Source of the DNA: UBA995 sp035477115
GTDB taxonomy: Bacteria; Bacillota; Sulfobacillia; UBA995
NCBI GenBank assembly: GCA_035477115.1
Contig: DATIKW010000023.1
Span: 1 to 64,000, forward strand
DNA length: 64,000 nt
Direction: 5' to 3'
Part shown: positions 15,641-23,331 of the stretch, piece by piece
How the letters are laid out: the number at the start of each line of letters is the position of its first letter
How positions within the stretch are numbered: the stretch's first letter is position 1
Notes under the pieces: model-generated
Seen by the model: the letters and a program-made list of their open reading frames with translations, nothing else
Database searches by the model: none
Told to the model about the DNA's origin: nothing
Position numbers and translations under genes: made by a program

Positions 15641-16009
15641 CTACGTGATCCCGGCATCGGCATCCGGCGACACCGCAGGCAGTCCGGCGACGTACAGGAG
15701 TCCACACGTCTCATACAAGGAGCGATGCGTGGCCATCATCACCAGCCCCTTCTCGGCGCCCATGGCGACGACTTCCGGGCTGACTTGCTTGTTGCGGACG
15801 AACACGATCCCGGCCAAGTCCATGATCTCCGCCGTCCGCACCACCTGGAGGTTGGTGAGGCCGGTCAGCAGGACGACATGCGGCGCCCCCCGATTCAGCA
15901 CATCGCTGAGCAAATCGGCGGCGAAGGCGCCGCGGGCTTCGCCGTCCAGACCACCGTGTCCGGTCAGGACCGAAGCGCCGAGATGTCTGGCGACATCCGC
16001 CAGTTTCAC
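15641..16009 (-). CDS. DRTGG-domain protein B
   Basis: 122 residues from a GTG at 16009 that overlaps the stop of the upstream membrane protein (GTGA), with AGGGAG 8 bases upstream. The frame stays open farther upstream, but there it only shadows the membrane protein gene. Visible segments are ADLLSDVLNRGAPHVVLLTG and LAGIVFVRNKQVSPEV, typical of DRTGG domains. It is related to, but clearly different from, the DRTGG protein at 13489-13842. It lies next to the RsbT-like kinase gene, so it could be the kinase substrate or ligand-binding partner; this is inference. Confidence 0.78.
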   Translation of the reverse strand: MKLADVARHLGASVLTGHGGLDGEARGAFAADLLSDVLNRGAPHVVLLTGLTNLQVVRTAEIMDLAGIVFVRNKQVSPEVVAMGAEKGLVMMATHRSLYETCGLLYVAGLPAVSPDADAGIT

Positions 16010-16527
16010 CTCGACGACTCCCTGAGAACGCGGGCCGCCCAGATGATGGCGACGGCCAGAGCACCGCCGGTCCAGGCCGTGAAGAGCTGGGGCAATTGCA
16101 GCAGCGCCGCCACCGGCGGCGGCACCTGGATCAAGAAGCGCACTGCGGTCGAGATCACCAGGTACTTGGCAAATCCGCCTACGATGACCCCGCCGATTTG
16201 GGCCAGACGCTCCCCTTGCGGGAATTTGAGCTGATGCCCCAGGCGGATGGCGGCTCCCATCACCAGGACGAGCGCGGCATTCCCCCCCATGATGAAGGGT
16301 ATCGCCGGTCCGAGGACCGGCGGCAAGATGCCCACGGTGAAGGCAACCCACGGCGTGAGCAGTCCAATGAAGATACCCGCCGCCATGCCGACCGTCAGGG
16401 TGGTCAAGACGAGCATGGCATTGATCAGCGGCCCGGTAACGGGTTGGGGCATCCGGAGCATCTGAATGGCCATGGTCACACCTAACAAGATGGCCGTGCG
16501 GGTCAGAGTCCGCGTATCGAGTCTCAT
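16006..16527 (-). CDS. ECF-type S-component-like membrane protein
   Basis: 173 residues with about five hydrophobic helices (AILLGVTMAIQML, LINAMLVLTTLTVGMAAGIFIG, GILPPVLGPAIPFIMGGNAALVLV, IGGVIVGGFAKYLVI, LFTAWTGGALAVAIIWAARVL). The architecture fits a substrate-binding S component of energy-coupling-factor transporters; the ligand is unknown. The ATG at 16527 with GGGAGG 7 bases upstream is preferred over an earlier in-frame codon. It is the first gene of the hydrogenase unit and its stop overlaps the next start. No ECF ATPase or T component is encoded in the window, so it would rely on a shared module. Confidence 0.7.
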   Translation of the reverse strand: MRLDTRTLTRTAILLGVTMAIQMLRMPQPVTGPLINAMLVLTTLTVGMAAGIFIGLLTPWVAFTVGILPPVLGPAIPFIMGGNAALVLVMGAAIRLGHQLKFPQGERLAQIGGVIVGGFAKYLVISTAVRFLIQVPPPVAALLQLPQLFTAWTGGALAVAIIWAARVLRESSR

Positions 16528-16615
16528 TATGGTCCTCCCGCATCGCGCCCACCTGGGCAGTGGGCAGAATGATTGCAATAATGTGATACTAACTACCGCT
16601 CATACCCTCAAAACA

Positions 16616-16645
16616 AGTATAACTGAACACGCTGGATGAAGACAA
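16616..16645 (-). promoter_or_regulatory. Candidate promoter of the 14-gene hydrogenase unit
   Basis: On the minus strand TTGTCT (16640-16645) and TATACT (16616-16621) are 18 bases apart. They lie about 90 bases upstream of the first gene in an AT-rich gap unlike the surrounding sequence. I looked for a Rex-type TTGTGA...TCACAA operator and found none that was convincing, although ATTGCAAT at 16573-16580 is a small palindrome just downstream of the expected start. Confidence 0.5.
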
Positions 16646-16728
16646 CCCTCACCGAGGAAGAATAATTCACTTAAAAGCCCGGATGTTTCCGAACTTGGGC
16701 CGGTAAGTGATGTGCCTGGGCAGGGAGA

Positions 16729-18240
16729 TCAGCCGCGCGGCCGCAGCAAGGGGAAGGGGATGACCTCCCGGATGGATGGAGAATCTGTCAATATCATCAC
16801 CAGCCGGTCGACGCCAATCCCTTCACCGGCGGTGGGCGGCAGTCCGTGTTCGAGGGCGACGATGTAATCGTCATCCATCATGTGAGCTTCCTCATCGCCG
16901 CGGTCGCGCTGAACTGCCTGCGCCAGGAATCGCTCGCGTTGGTCGTCGGGATCGTTGAGTTCGGAGAAGGCGTTGGCCACCTCGATGCCGCCGATGAACG
17001 CCTCGAACCGGGCGGTGAGGGCCGGATCATCCCGGTGGCGTTTGGCGAGCGGCGACAACTCCACCGGGTAGTCGATCAGGAACGTTGGTTGAATTAGTCG
17101 CGGCTGCACGAAGTGGTCCAGCAACGCATCCAGCATCTGGCCGCGGGAGGCTCCGGCCGGGAGTTCCAGCCCGAGGGCAAGCGCGGAACTGCGAATCTGC
17201 TCTCCGCCGGCCATTCCCAGGAAGTCGACTCCGGTGTAACGGGAGATCGCCTCGCGGAGCCGGATCCGGGGCCAGGGAGGGCTGAGGTCGATTACGTTCC
17301 CCTGGTAAGTCAGAGTGGTCGTCCCGATCGCACGCCGCGCAACCTCGGGGATGAGTTGCTCGGTGAAGATCATCAAGTCTTCGTAGTCGGAGTAAGCCTC
17401 ATAGAATTCCAGGAGCGTGTACTCCGGATTATGGCGGGATGACACCCCCTCATTGCGGAACACCCTGCCGATCTCGTAAACCCGGTCGAAGCCGCCGACC
17501 ACGAGCCGCTTGAGGTATAGTTCGGTTGCGACGCGCAAGTAGAGGCTGATATCGAGCGCATTGTGGCGGGTGATGAAGGGGCGCGCGTTGGCCCCGCCCA
17601 CGATCGTGCTCATCGTGGGCGTCTCCATCTCGAGGTAGCCGCGGGCGTCCAGGATGTCGCGCAACGCGCGAATGACCAGGCTTCTCACCCGCAGGACATC
17701 TCGAACTTGCTTGTTGGCCATGAGATCGAGATACCGCTGTCGATACCTGCTCTCCACGTTGGCCAAGCCATGGTACTTCTCAGGCGGGGGCCTGAGTGAC
17801 TTCCCGAGAAACACCCAGTCCTCAGCCTCAATCGTGATCTCGCCGGAACGGGTCCTGAAAACCTCGCCGGAAACTCCGAGATGGTCGCCCAGGTCCAACA
17901 GTTCGAGGTCGGCGTATTTCTCGGCGCCCAGGCGATCTAGTCGCAAGTAGATCTGCAGTTGACCGGAAGCATCCTCGAGGTCGCAGAATGCGGTCTTGCC
18001 GTGGCTGCGGCGCCCCGTAATGCGGCCGGCCACGGCCACGCGGCAACCCGCCAACTGGGCGTAGTCCCGGGTCACCTGCCCGAGGGAATGGGTGCGCCGG
18101 TACGCCCGGCCCCACGGTTCCATGCCCCGAGCCACCAGCTTGTCGAGCTTATCGCGGCGGGCCTGGAGGAAATCGACCGCTGACTCGGATGCGGGAGCCG
18201 TGCTGTTCGGGGATGGGGGATGCCCCGGCCGGTCAGTCAT
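16729..18240 (-). CDS. lysS: Lysyl-tRNA synthetase, class II
   Basis: 503 residues. An OB-fold anticodon-binding domain (GRITGRRSHGKTAFCDLED) is followed by the class II catalytic domain with motif 2 (FRNEGVSSRHNPE) and motif 3 (GEGIGVDRLVMIL). It charges tRNA-Lys; a tRNA-Lys gene lies at 40427. The ATG at 18240 overlaps the end of greA by 8 bases, and the upstream open frame of 70 codons is greA shadow. The pairing greA-lysS near an rRNA operon is conserved in clostridia. Length and motifs are normal. Confidence 0.97.
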   Translation of the reverse strand: MTDRPGHPPSPNSTAPASESAVDFLQARRDKLDKLVARGMEPWGRAYRRTHSLGQVTRDYAQLAGCRVAVAGRITGRRSHGKTAFCDLEDASGQLQIYLRLDRLGAEKYADLELLDLGDHLGVSGEVFRTRSGEITIEAEDWVFLGKSLRPPPEKYHGLANVESRYRQRYLDLMANKQVRDVLRVRSLVIRALRDILDARGYLEMETPTMSTIVGGANARPFITRHNALDISLYLRVATELYLKRLVVGGFDRVYEIGRVFRNEGVSSRHNPEYTLLEFYEAYSDYEDLMIFTEQLIPEVARRAIGTTTLTYQGNVIDLSPPWPRIRLREAISRYTGVDFLGMAGGEQIRSSALALGLELPAGASRGQMLDALLDHFVQPRLIQPTFLIDYPVELSPLAKRHRDDPALTARFEAFIGGIEVANAFSELNDPDDQRERFLAQAVQRDRGDEEAHMMDDDYIVALEHGLPPTAGEGIGVDRLVMILTDSPSIREVIPFPLLRPRG

Positions 18241-18745
18241 CCCCGGGCGGGCTATCCGCGGCCTTGCCGAGCGGCAGTACCTTGAGGATCCGGTAATGGA
18301 CCAGCCCAACCGGTACCCGGACCTCGACGTCCGTCCCTTCTCCCTTTCCCAGGAGCGCCCGGGCAACCGGGGATTCGTTGGAAATGCGGTTTGCCCGCGG
18401 ATCCGCTTCCGCCGAACCCACAATTGCGTATTCGAGGGTCTCGCCGCCATCCAGGTCCTGCAGGCGCACTCGGCACCCGACTGTCACGGTCTCGCAGTTC
18501 ACCTGCAACTCATCCAGCACCACTGCGTTGCGGACGAGCCGTTCCAGCAGTAAAATGCGCCCCTCGATGAAAGCCTGTTCGTTTTTCACGTTCTCGTACT
18601 CGGCGTTCTCGGTGATGTCGCCGAACTCGCGGGCTTCCTTGATCCGCTCCGCGATCTCACGGCGCCGGACGGACTTCAGGTGATCTAGTTCCTGTTCCAG
18701 CTTCCTGAGGCCTTCAGCCGTGAGGATGACCTCTTTGGTCTCCAC
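18233..18745 (-). CDS. greA: Transcription elongation factor GreA
   Basis: 170 residues. An N-terminal coiled coil (LRKLEQELDHLKSVRRREIAE) carries the acidic tip GDITENAEYENVK, which inserts into the RNA polymerase secondary channel to stimulate transcript cleavage. A C-terminal FKBP-like domain follows (ISNESPVARALLGKGEGT). The GTG start has GGAGGCGGAG about 8 bases upstream. Slightly longer than the usual 158 residues owing to a short acidic tail. It overlaps lysS and shares the promoter at 18885-18914. Confidence 0.96.
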   Translation of the reverse strand: METKEVILTAEGLRKLEQELDHLKSVRRREIAERIKEAREFGDITENAEYENVKNEQAFIEGRILLLERLVRNAVVLDELQVNCETVTVGCRVRLQDLDGGETLEYAIVGSAEADPRANRISNESPVARALLGKGEGTDVEVRVPVGLVHYRILKVLPLGKAADSPPGDD

Positions 18746-18855
18746 AGGGTGCTCCGCCTCCCTATATCTGATGAATCGCTCCGTTGATCTATGTCCGGAT
18801 GACCCCGATTATGTGCCCGAGGAGGGGTTCAGTATGATGACCCGAGAGCCGCCGC

Positions 18856-18876
18856 GGATGGCCGCGGCGGCCATCC
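18856..18876. repeat. Palindrome in the greA leader
   Basis: GGATGGCCGC and its exact reverse complement are separated by one G. It falls close to the transcription start predicted from the promoter at 18885-18914, so the greA mRNA would begin with this GC-rich hairpin. A GGATGGCCG segment also occurs in the repeat at 39002-39010. Confidence 0.55.
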
Positions 18877-18884
18877 GCCCCTAA

Positions 18885-18914
18885 AGTATAAGTCGGTCAA
18901 TTCCCACCTGTCAA
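18885..18914 (-). promoter_or_regulatory. Promoter of greA-lysS
   Basis: Perfect -35 TTGACA (18909-18914), 18-base spacer and -10 TATACT (18885-18890) on the minus strand. The expected start point is about 130 bases upstream of greA. The upstream end lies near the stop of the HTH protein gene. Confidence 0.7.
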
Positions 18915-18950
18915 GAAAACGAGTATGCCGCCTGATTTCCCGGCTGCACC

Positions 18951-19475
18951 TCAAGGGGCTCTGAGCGTCCGGGTCACCAGGCGGATCTGCTCGGGATCAA
19001 ACCATCCCGGCGAACCAACTACCTGATCGAGGCGGAATACGGCCGCCTCCCTGTCCAGCATGGCCTGCAGGAACTGGGCCGGCCGATTGGCGCCGAGGAT
19101 GATCACCGTAGGGTGTCTCCGGACCTCGGCGGCCAGGGCCATGACCTCATTGAATATCTCCGTGCCCGGACGCTCCAGAAACTCCCATCGCTCGCGGTCA
19201 GTCAATAGAAAAGTATAGTCAACGGCTTCTTCCCGTGCCACCCGCAGTATCTCTTCCTTGTTGGCGATGGGGAAACCCACGAGGGCGATGGAACTCCCCT
19301 TGCGAACCTCGCCCAGGCTTTCCAGACGCGAGACGAAGCTGCGGTCGGTCCCCAGGCGGCCGGCGACTTCCGACTGGGACAGGCCTTGAGCCCTCAAGGC
19401 GAAGACCTCATCGATGGCGCGAATGACCCGCTCGCGATGGATCAGTTTGTCGCCGATGCGGACGAAGTCCATCAT
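18951..19475 (-). CDS. Helix-turn-helix regulator downstream of dusB
   Basis: 174 residues. Residues about 30-52 (GLSQSEVAGRLGTDRSFVSRLE) are a helix-turn-helix of the Xre type. The rest (IALVGFPIANKEEI, VDYTFLLTDRERWEFLE, TVIILGANRPAQFLQAML) looks like an alpha/beta domain and may bind a ligand. The start is fixed by AGGAGGTGAG directly upstream of ATG; the long open frame before it is dusB shadow. It follows dusB by one base, occupying the position of the small HTH gene yazB in Bacillus, but is larger. The target genes are unknown. Confidence 0.75.
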   Translation of the reverse strand: MMDFVRIGDKLIHRERVIRAIDEVFALRAQGLSQSEVAGRLGTDRSFVSRLESLGEVRKGSSIALVGFPIANKEEILRVAREEAVDYTFLLTDRERWEFLERPGTEIFNEVMALAAEVRRHPTVIILGANRPAQFLQAMLDREAAVFRLDQVVGSPGWFDPEQIRLVTRTLRAP

Positions 19476-19476
19476 C

Positions 19477-20466
19477 TCACCTCCTGATACCGTCCCGCAG
19501 TAAGCGCTCGAGTTCGGACGGCGTCGTCGCGCGATACACGCGGGCCCTGAGGGACGGCGCCCCGGGCATCCCGCGAAGGTATGCGGCCGCATGCCGCCGC
19601 ATGGCCAGCGTCCCTTTGCGAGGACCCAGGAGTTCGGCGAGGCCGTGGAGATGCTCCAGGGCAAGCTCCACCTCCTGTTCCCAATCGGGGGTTCGGGTAG
19701 TGCTGCCCGCGAGGAAATCGAGGATCTCGCGAAAGATCCAGGGCCGGCCCACGGCCGCCCTGCCGACCATGACTCCCTGACACCTGGTCGACTCCAGCAA
19801 GCGATGAGCCAGGAGGCCGGATGTGACATCCCCATTCCCGATCACCGGGATACCGACCGCTTCCCGCACCCTGGCAATGGCTCCCCAGTCCGCCTGGCCG
19901 GAGTAGAAATCGGCGGCATACCGCCCGTGAACGGTCACCGCCGCGGCCCCGGCAGCCTCCGCCCGTGCCGCGACAATCGGGGCGGTCTCCTCTCCCTTGG
20001 CCAGACCCCGGCGCATCTTGACCGTTACCGGAACGCGAACGGCGCGGACCACCGCCTCGACCAGGCAAGCCACCCGGTCTGGGTCCCGAAGTAAGGCAGC
20101 GCCTTCCCCGTTTCGCACCACCGCGGGGGCGGGACAACCCAGGTTGATGTCGATGAAGTCTGCGCCGCGTTCCTCCAGGATGCGGGCCGCCCGGGCGAGA
20201 AGGCAAGGCTCTCGCCCCAGGAGTTGCGCCCCCACCGGGTGGTCCGCTCCGTTCATGGCCAGGAGTCGCACGCTTTCGGGTAGACGGTGAATGACGGCCT
20301 CATCTTTCACCATCTCGGCGAAGGTAAGCCCGCAGCCCAGCCTGCGAGCAATACGACGAAACGGCAACTGGGTGATGCTGGCCATCGGCGCAAGGAGGAC
20401 AGGGGAGTCGAGGGTAAGTCCGGCAATGACCAGTTGCGCGATCCCATGGGCACCTATCGCCCGCAT
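19477..20466 (-). CDS. dusB: tRNA-dihydrouridine synthase (DusB type)
   Basis: 329 residues. An FMN-binding TIM barrel (LLAPMASITQLPFRRIARR at the start) with the catalytic cysteine in DINLGCPAPAV, VKMRRG, VTVHGR and GNGDVTS. It reduces specific uridines in the tRNA D-loop using NADPH. The motif usually reads MAGVTD near the start; here it is MASITQ, a mild variation. The gene lies 6 bases after the bifunctional nuclease gene and one base before the HTH regulator. The dusB-regulator-lysS neighbourhood is conserved near the origin. Confidence 0.93.
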   Translation of the reverse strand: MRAIGAHGIAQLVIAGLTLDSPVLLAPMASITQLPFRRIARRLGCGLTFAEMVKDEAVIHRLPESVRLLAMNGADHPVGAQLLGREPCLLARAARILEERGADFIDINLGCPAPAVVRNGEGAALLRDPDRVACLVEAVVRAVRVPVTVKMRRGLAKGEETAPIVAARAEAAGAAAVTVHGRYAADFYSGQADWGAIARVREAVGIPVIGNGDVTSGLLAHRLLESTRCQGVMVGRAAVGRPWIFREILDFLAGSTTRTPDWEQEVELALEHLHGLAELLGPRKGTLAMRRHAAAYLRGMPGAPSLRARVYRATTPSELERLLRDGIRR

Positions 20467-20472
20467 GGACGC

Positions 20473-20910
20473 CTAGTGGACCGTGGGGTCTTCTTCGGAT
20501 TCCCCGGCATCCATCTCCGTCACGCCTGCTGCCGTGAGGACATGCTCCAGGGCGAAGATGGGACACTTGCACCGCACGGCCAGGGCAACCGCGTCGGACG
20601 GGCGGGAATCGATCTCGACCGTCCGGCCGTCAACGTTGAGGGTGATCTGGGCGTAGAAGACCTGTTCGCGGAGATCGTCAATGAGCACTTTGGACACGGT
20701 CACATCCAGCGAGTCGAGGACGGCCTTCAGCAGATCATGCGTCAAGGGTCGCGCCGAGTGAATCCCCTGCAGCACCAGGGCTATGGACTGGGCTTCGAAC
20801 CCGCCGATGGTCACGGGGAGCAAGCGCCTGCCGGCTTCGTCCTTGAGGACGATGAGGGCGGAAGACTGCTGCGGATCCAGACCGATGCGATCGATCTTCA
20901 ACCTTATCAC
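20473..20910 (-). CDS. Bifunctional nuclease family protein (DUF151)
   Basis: 145 residues. The segments VLKDEAGRRLLPVTIGGFEAQSI, RPLTHDLLKAVLDSL and DSRPSDAVALAVRCKCPIF are typical of the BFN/DUF151 family, some members of which act as nucleases on DNA and RNA. The GTG at 20910 (VIRLKIDRIG) is preferred because GAGGGGG lies 6 bases upstream. The C-terminus is acidic. It is the first gene of the unit with dusB and the HTH regulator. Its cellular role is not established in most bacteria. Confidence 0.88.
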   Translation of the reverse strand: MIRLKIDRIGLDPQQSSALIVLKDEAGRRLLPVTIGGFEAQSIALVLQGIHSARPLTHDLLKAVLDSLDVTVSKVLIDDLREQVFYAQITLNVDGRTVEIDSRPSDAVALAVRCKCPIFALEHVLTAAGVTEMDAGESEEDPTVH

Positions 20911-21061
20911 CGGCGGCCCCCTCTGGTGCTCCCAAAGCATATCATGGAGTCTGCCGGCTGTGCAATTGCGGGCAGGAAGTTCCCTCGGCACGGGGAAACC
21001 TGGTGGCAGGCCGGGTTGCACGGTCCGACGCAGAGCGGCCCGGCGGAGGTGATTGGCCCAA

Positions 21062-22090
21062 GTGAAAGCGCTTGCGAAGCTCCATCGGGGCCCCGGTGCC
21101 GAACTGATCGACGCGCCGGTGCCGCATATGGGCCCACGGGACGTCCTGATCCGCATCAAGGCCGCGTCAATCTGCGGCACCGATCTGCACATCTACGAAT
21201 GGGATCCTTGGTCCGCGAGTCGCATCAGACCCCCGATCATCTTCGGCCACGAGCTGGGGGGCGTGGTCGTGGATGTTGGGACAGAGGTGACTTGCGTCCG
21301 ATGTGGCGACCTGGTTTCCGTAGAGACGCACATCGTATGCGGAACCTGCTATCAATGCAGGACGGGTGAAGCTCACGTATGCGCCCGGGTGTCGATCCTC
21401 GGTATCGATCGCGATGGCGCTTTCGCCGAGTTCGTCACCGTCCCCGAGGTGAACATCTGGGTCAATCCCCCAACCTTGGCCCCGGAGATCGCCGCTATTC
21501 AGGAGCCATTCGGTAATGCCGTTCACTCCGTGCTGGCCGGCCAGGTAGCTGGTTCCCGCGTGGCCGTGCTCGGCTGCGGTCCCATCGGCTTGTGGAGCAT
21601 AGCCGTGGCTCGGGCCGCGGGCGCGGCTGCGGTCTACGCGGTGGAGCCGTCCGGCTACCGGCGGGAATTGGCGGCGAGGATGGGAGCCACCCAGGTCATG
21701 GACCCGCGCGGCACCGACGTGGTGAGCCGCATCGCCGAGCTGACCGGAGGCGTGGGCGTAGACGTGGTGCTAGAGATGTCGGGCAATGCCGGCGCCATCC
21801 GCGATGGGTTTCGCATGGCTCGCAATGGAGGCCGCGTCTCCCTGTTGGGTCTTCCGCCGCAACCGCTGGAGCTTGACCTGTCTAACGATATCGTGCTCCG
21901 GGGGTTGACGGTTCAGGGCATAGCCGGCAGGCGAATGTACGCCACCTGGTTTCAGACGAGCAATCTTGTGAACAACGGCCTGGTGGACCCGGCACCGGCC
22001 ATTACCCACCGCTTCCCGCTGGAGGATTTCCGGGAAGCTTTTGCCCAGGTCAAGGGCGGGGCGTGCGGCAAGGTGGTGCTGATTCCCTGA
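21062..22090 (+). CDS. tdh: L-threonine 3-dehydrogenase (zinc-dependent alcohol dehydrogenase family)
   Basis: 342 residues. The catalytic zinc site is in ASICGTDLHIYEWD and GHELGG; the structural zinc ligands are in VCGTCYQCRTGEAHVC; the NAD-binding loop is GCGPIGLWSI. The DLHIYEWD segment is characteristic of Tdh, which oxidises threonine to 2-amino-3-ketobutyrate. The GTG at 21062 is preferred since GGAGGTGA lies 9 bases upstream; the TTG at 21053 would touch that site. No kbl (glycine C-acetyltransferase) lies nearby. The last 41 bases overlap the end of hydF on the other strand. Another polyol dehydrogenase is possible. Confidence 0.87.
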   Translation: MKALAKLHRGPGAELIDAPVPHMGPRDVLIRIKAASICGTDLHIYEWDPWSASRIRPPIIFGHELGGVVVDVGTEVTCVRCGDLVSVETHIVCGTCYQCRTGEAHVCARVSILGIDRDGAFAEFVTVPEVNIWVNPPTLAPEIAAIQEPFGNAVHSVLAGQVAGSRVAVLGCGPIGLWSIAVARAAGAAAVYAVEPSGYRRELAARMGATQVMDPRGTDVVSRIAELTGGVGVDVVLEMSGNAGAIRDGFRMARNGGRVSLLGLPPQPLELDLSNDIVLRGLTVQGIAGRRMYATWFQTSNLVNNGLVDPAPAITHRFPLEDFREAFAQVKGGACGKVVLIP

Positions 22091-23309
22091 CGCCAATCCG
22101 CTGAGCTGCCTCGGCTGCCTCGGGGATGGGTGCCAGGGCGCGATCGAGGATTCCGGTGAGTTTCGCGATGAGGATCCCGTAATTCACGGCGGGAATCCCC
22201 GCTGAGCGCAGCTGTTTCAGCCGGCGGAGCATCTCTTCCCGGCTGAGCATGCAACTGCCGCAGTGGATTACCAACCGCAAGTCGGCGAGATCCTCGGGGA
22301 AGTCCGACCCGACACACCAGGCCAGCTCAGGGCTCCATCCCAGGTAACTGGCGAGGAGCCGGGGTATTTTCACTCGCCCGATGTCGTCGCCCACGGGATG
22401 GTGGGTGCAGGCCTCCGCCACCAATACGCGATCGCCGGGTCGTAACTGGTCGACGGCGGCGGCTCCTTCTACTAGCTGGGCAATATCGCCCCGGTGCCGC
22501 GCGAACAGCACCGAGAAGGAAGTGAGGGGCACCGCGGTCGGGACTATCTCGGCAACCGCCGGGAATACTTGGGAGTCGGTGATGACGAGTTCAGGCGGCC
22601 GCTTCAGGTCACCGAGCGCCCTTGCAAGCCCTTCCTCCTTGACCATGCAGGCGATGGCCCCCGCGTCGAGGATTTCCCTCAGCGTCTGGACTTGGGGTAG
22701 GATCAGACGGCCGCGCGGTGCCTGTATGTCCTGAGGCATCACCAGTAGCACTGTATCGCCCGGACTCAGCAGATCGGCGACAATCGGGGGTCCCTGCCAG
22801 TCGCCGGGTGCCGTACGGATCAATGCCTGCAGCAATTCGTCCCTGCCCTGCCCGGACAGGGCGGAAACCTTCACCACCGGCGGCGCCCCGGGGAGATTGG
22901 GCATGCCGGCTGCCGCCGATGGCAGATCGCACTTGTTCCAGGCCACCACCAGAGCCCTTCCCTCGGCGGCGAGTTGCCGGCACAATTCGTGCTCCCACTG
23001 ACCCGCCCCCACCCTGCCATCCACCACCAGGATGACCACTTGGGCGGCGAGGGCGGCCCGCCAACTGCGGGAGACACGCTGCCCACCAAGCTCCCCCTGA
23101 TCGTCGAGACCCGCCGTGTCTACAAAGGTCACAGGCCCCAGCGGCGGCAGCTCCATGGCCTTATAGACCGGGTCGGTGGTAGTGCCGGGGACCGACGACA
23201 CGATGGCGGACGTCTGACCGGTCAGGGCATTCAACAAGCTGGACTTGCCCGCGTTACGCCGGCCGACCAGCGCGATGTGCAGGCGATTCGACCGCGGTGT
23301 CCCCCGCAT
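22050..23309 (-). CDS. hydF: [FeFe] hydrogenase H-cluster maturation GTPase HydF
   Basis: 419 residues. An N-terminal GTPase has the P-loop GRRNAGKSS, GTTTDP, DTAG and NKCD. The C-terminal cluster-binding part has ACTHHPVGDDIGR and HCGSCMLSREEM, giving the His and Cys ligands of its [4Fe-4S] cluster. HydF is the scaffold on which the diiron subcluster made by HydE and HydG is assembled before transfer to HydA. It is the last gene of the maturation unit, 22 bases after hydG. Its final 41 bases lie under the convergent tdh end. Confidence 0.96.
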   Translation of the reverse strand: MRGTPRSNRLHIALVGRRNAGKSSLLNALTGQTSAIVSSVPGTTTDPVYKAMELPPLGPVTFVDTAGLDDQGELGGQRVSRSWRAALAAQVVILVVDGRVGAGQWEHELCRQLAAEGRALVVAWNKCDLPSAAAGMPNLPGAPPVVKVSALSGQGRDELLQALIRTAPGDWQGPPIVADLLSPGDTVLLVMPQDIQAPRGRLILPQVQTLREILDAGAIACMVKEEGLARALGDLKRPPELVITDSQVFPAVAEIVPTAVPLTSFSVLFARHRGDIAQLVEGAAAVDQLRPGDRVLVAEACTHHPVGDDIGRVKIPRLLASYLGWSPELAWCVGSDFPEDLADLRLVIHCGSCMLSREEMLRRLKQLRSAGIPAVNYGILIAKLTGILDRALAPIPEAAEAAQRIGVRESAPPCRTPRP

Positions 23310-23331
23310 TCGACCTCACCTCGTCAATCGG

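Noticed and set aside
16561..16660. Possible Rex operator upstream of the hydrogenase unit
   Set aside because: ATTGCAAT and TGTGATA are present but do not form the TTGTGA-N-TCACAA arrangement.
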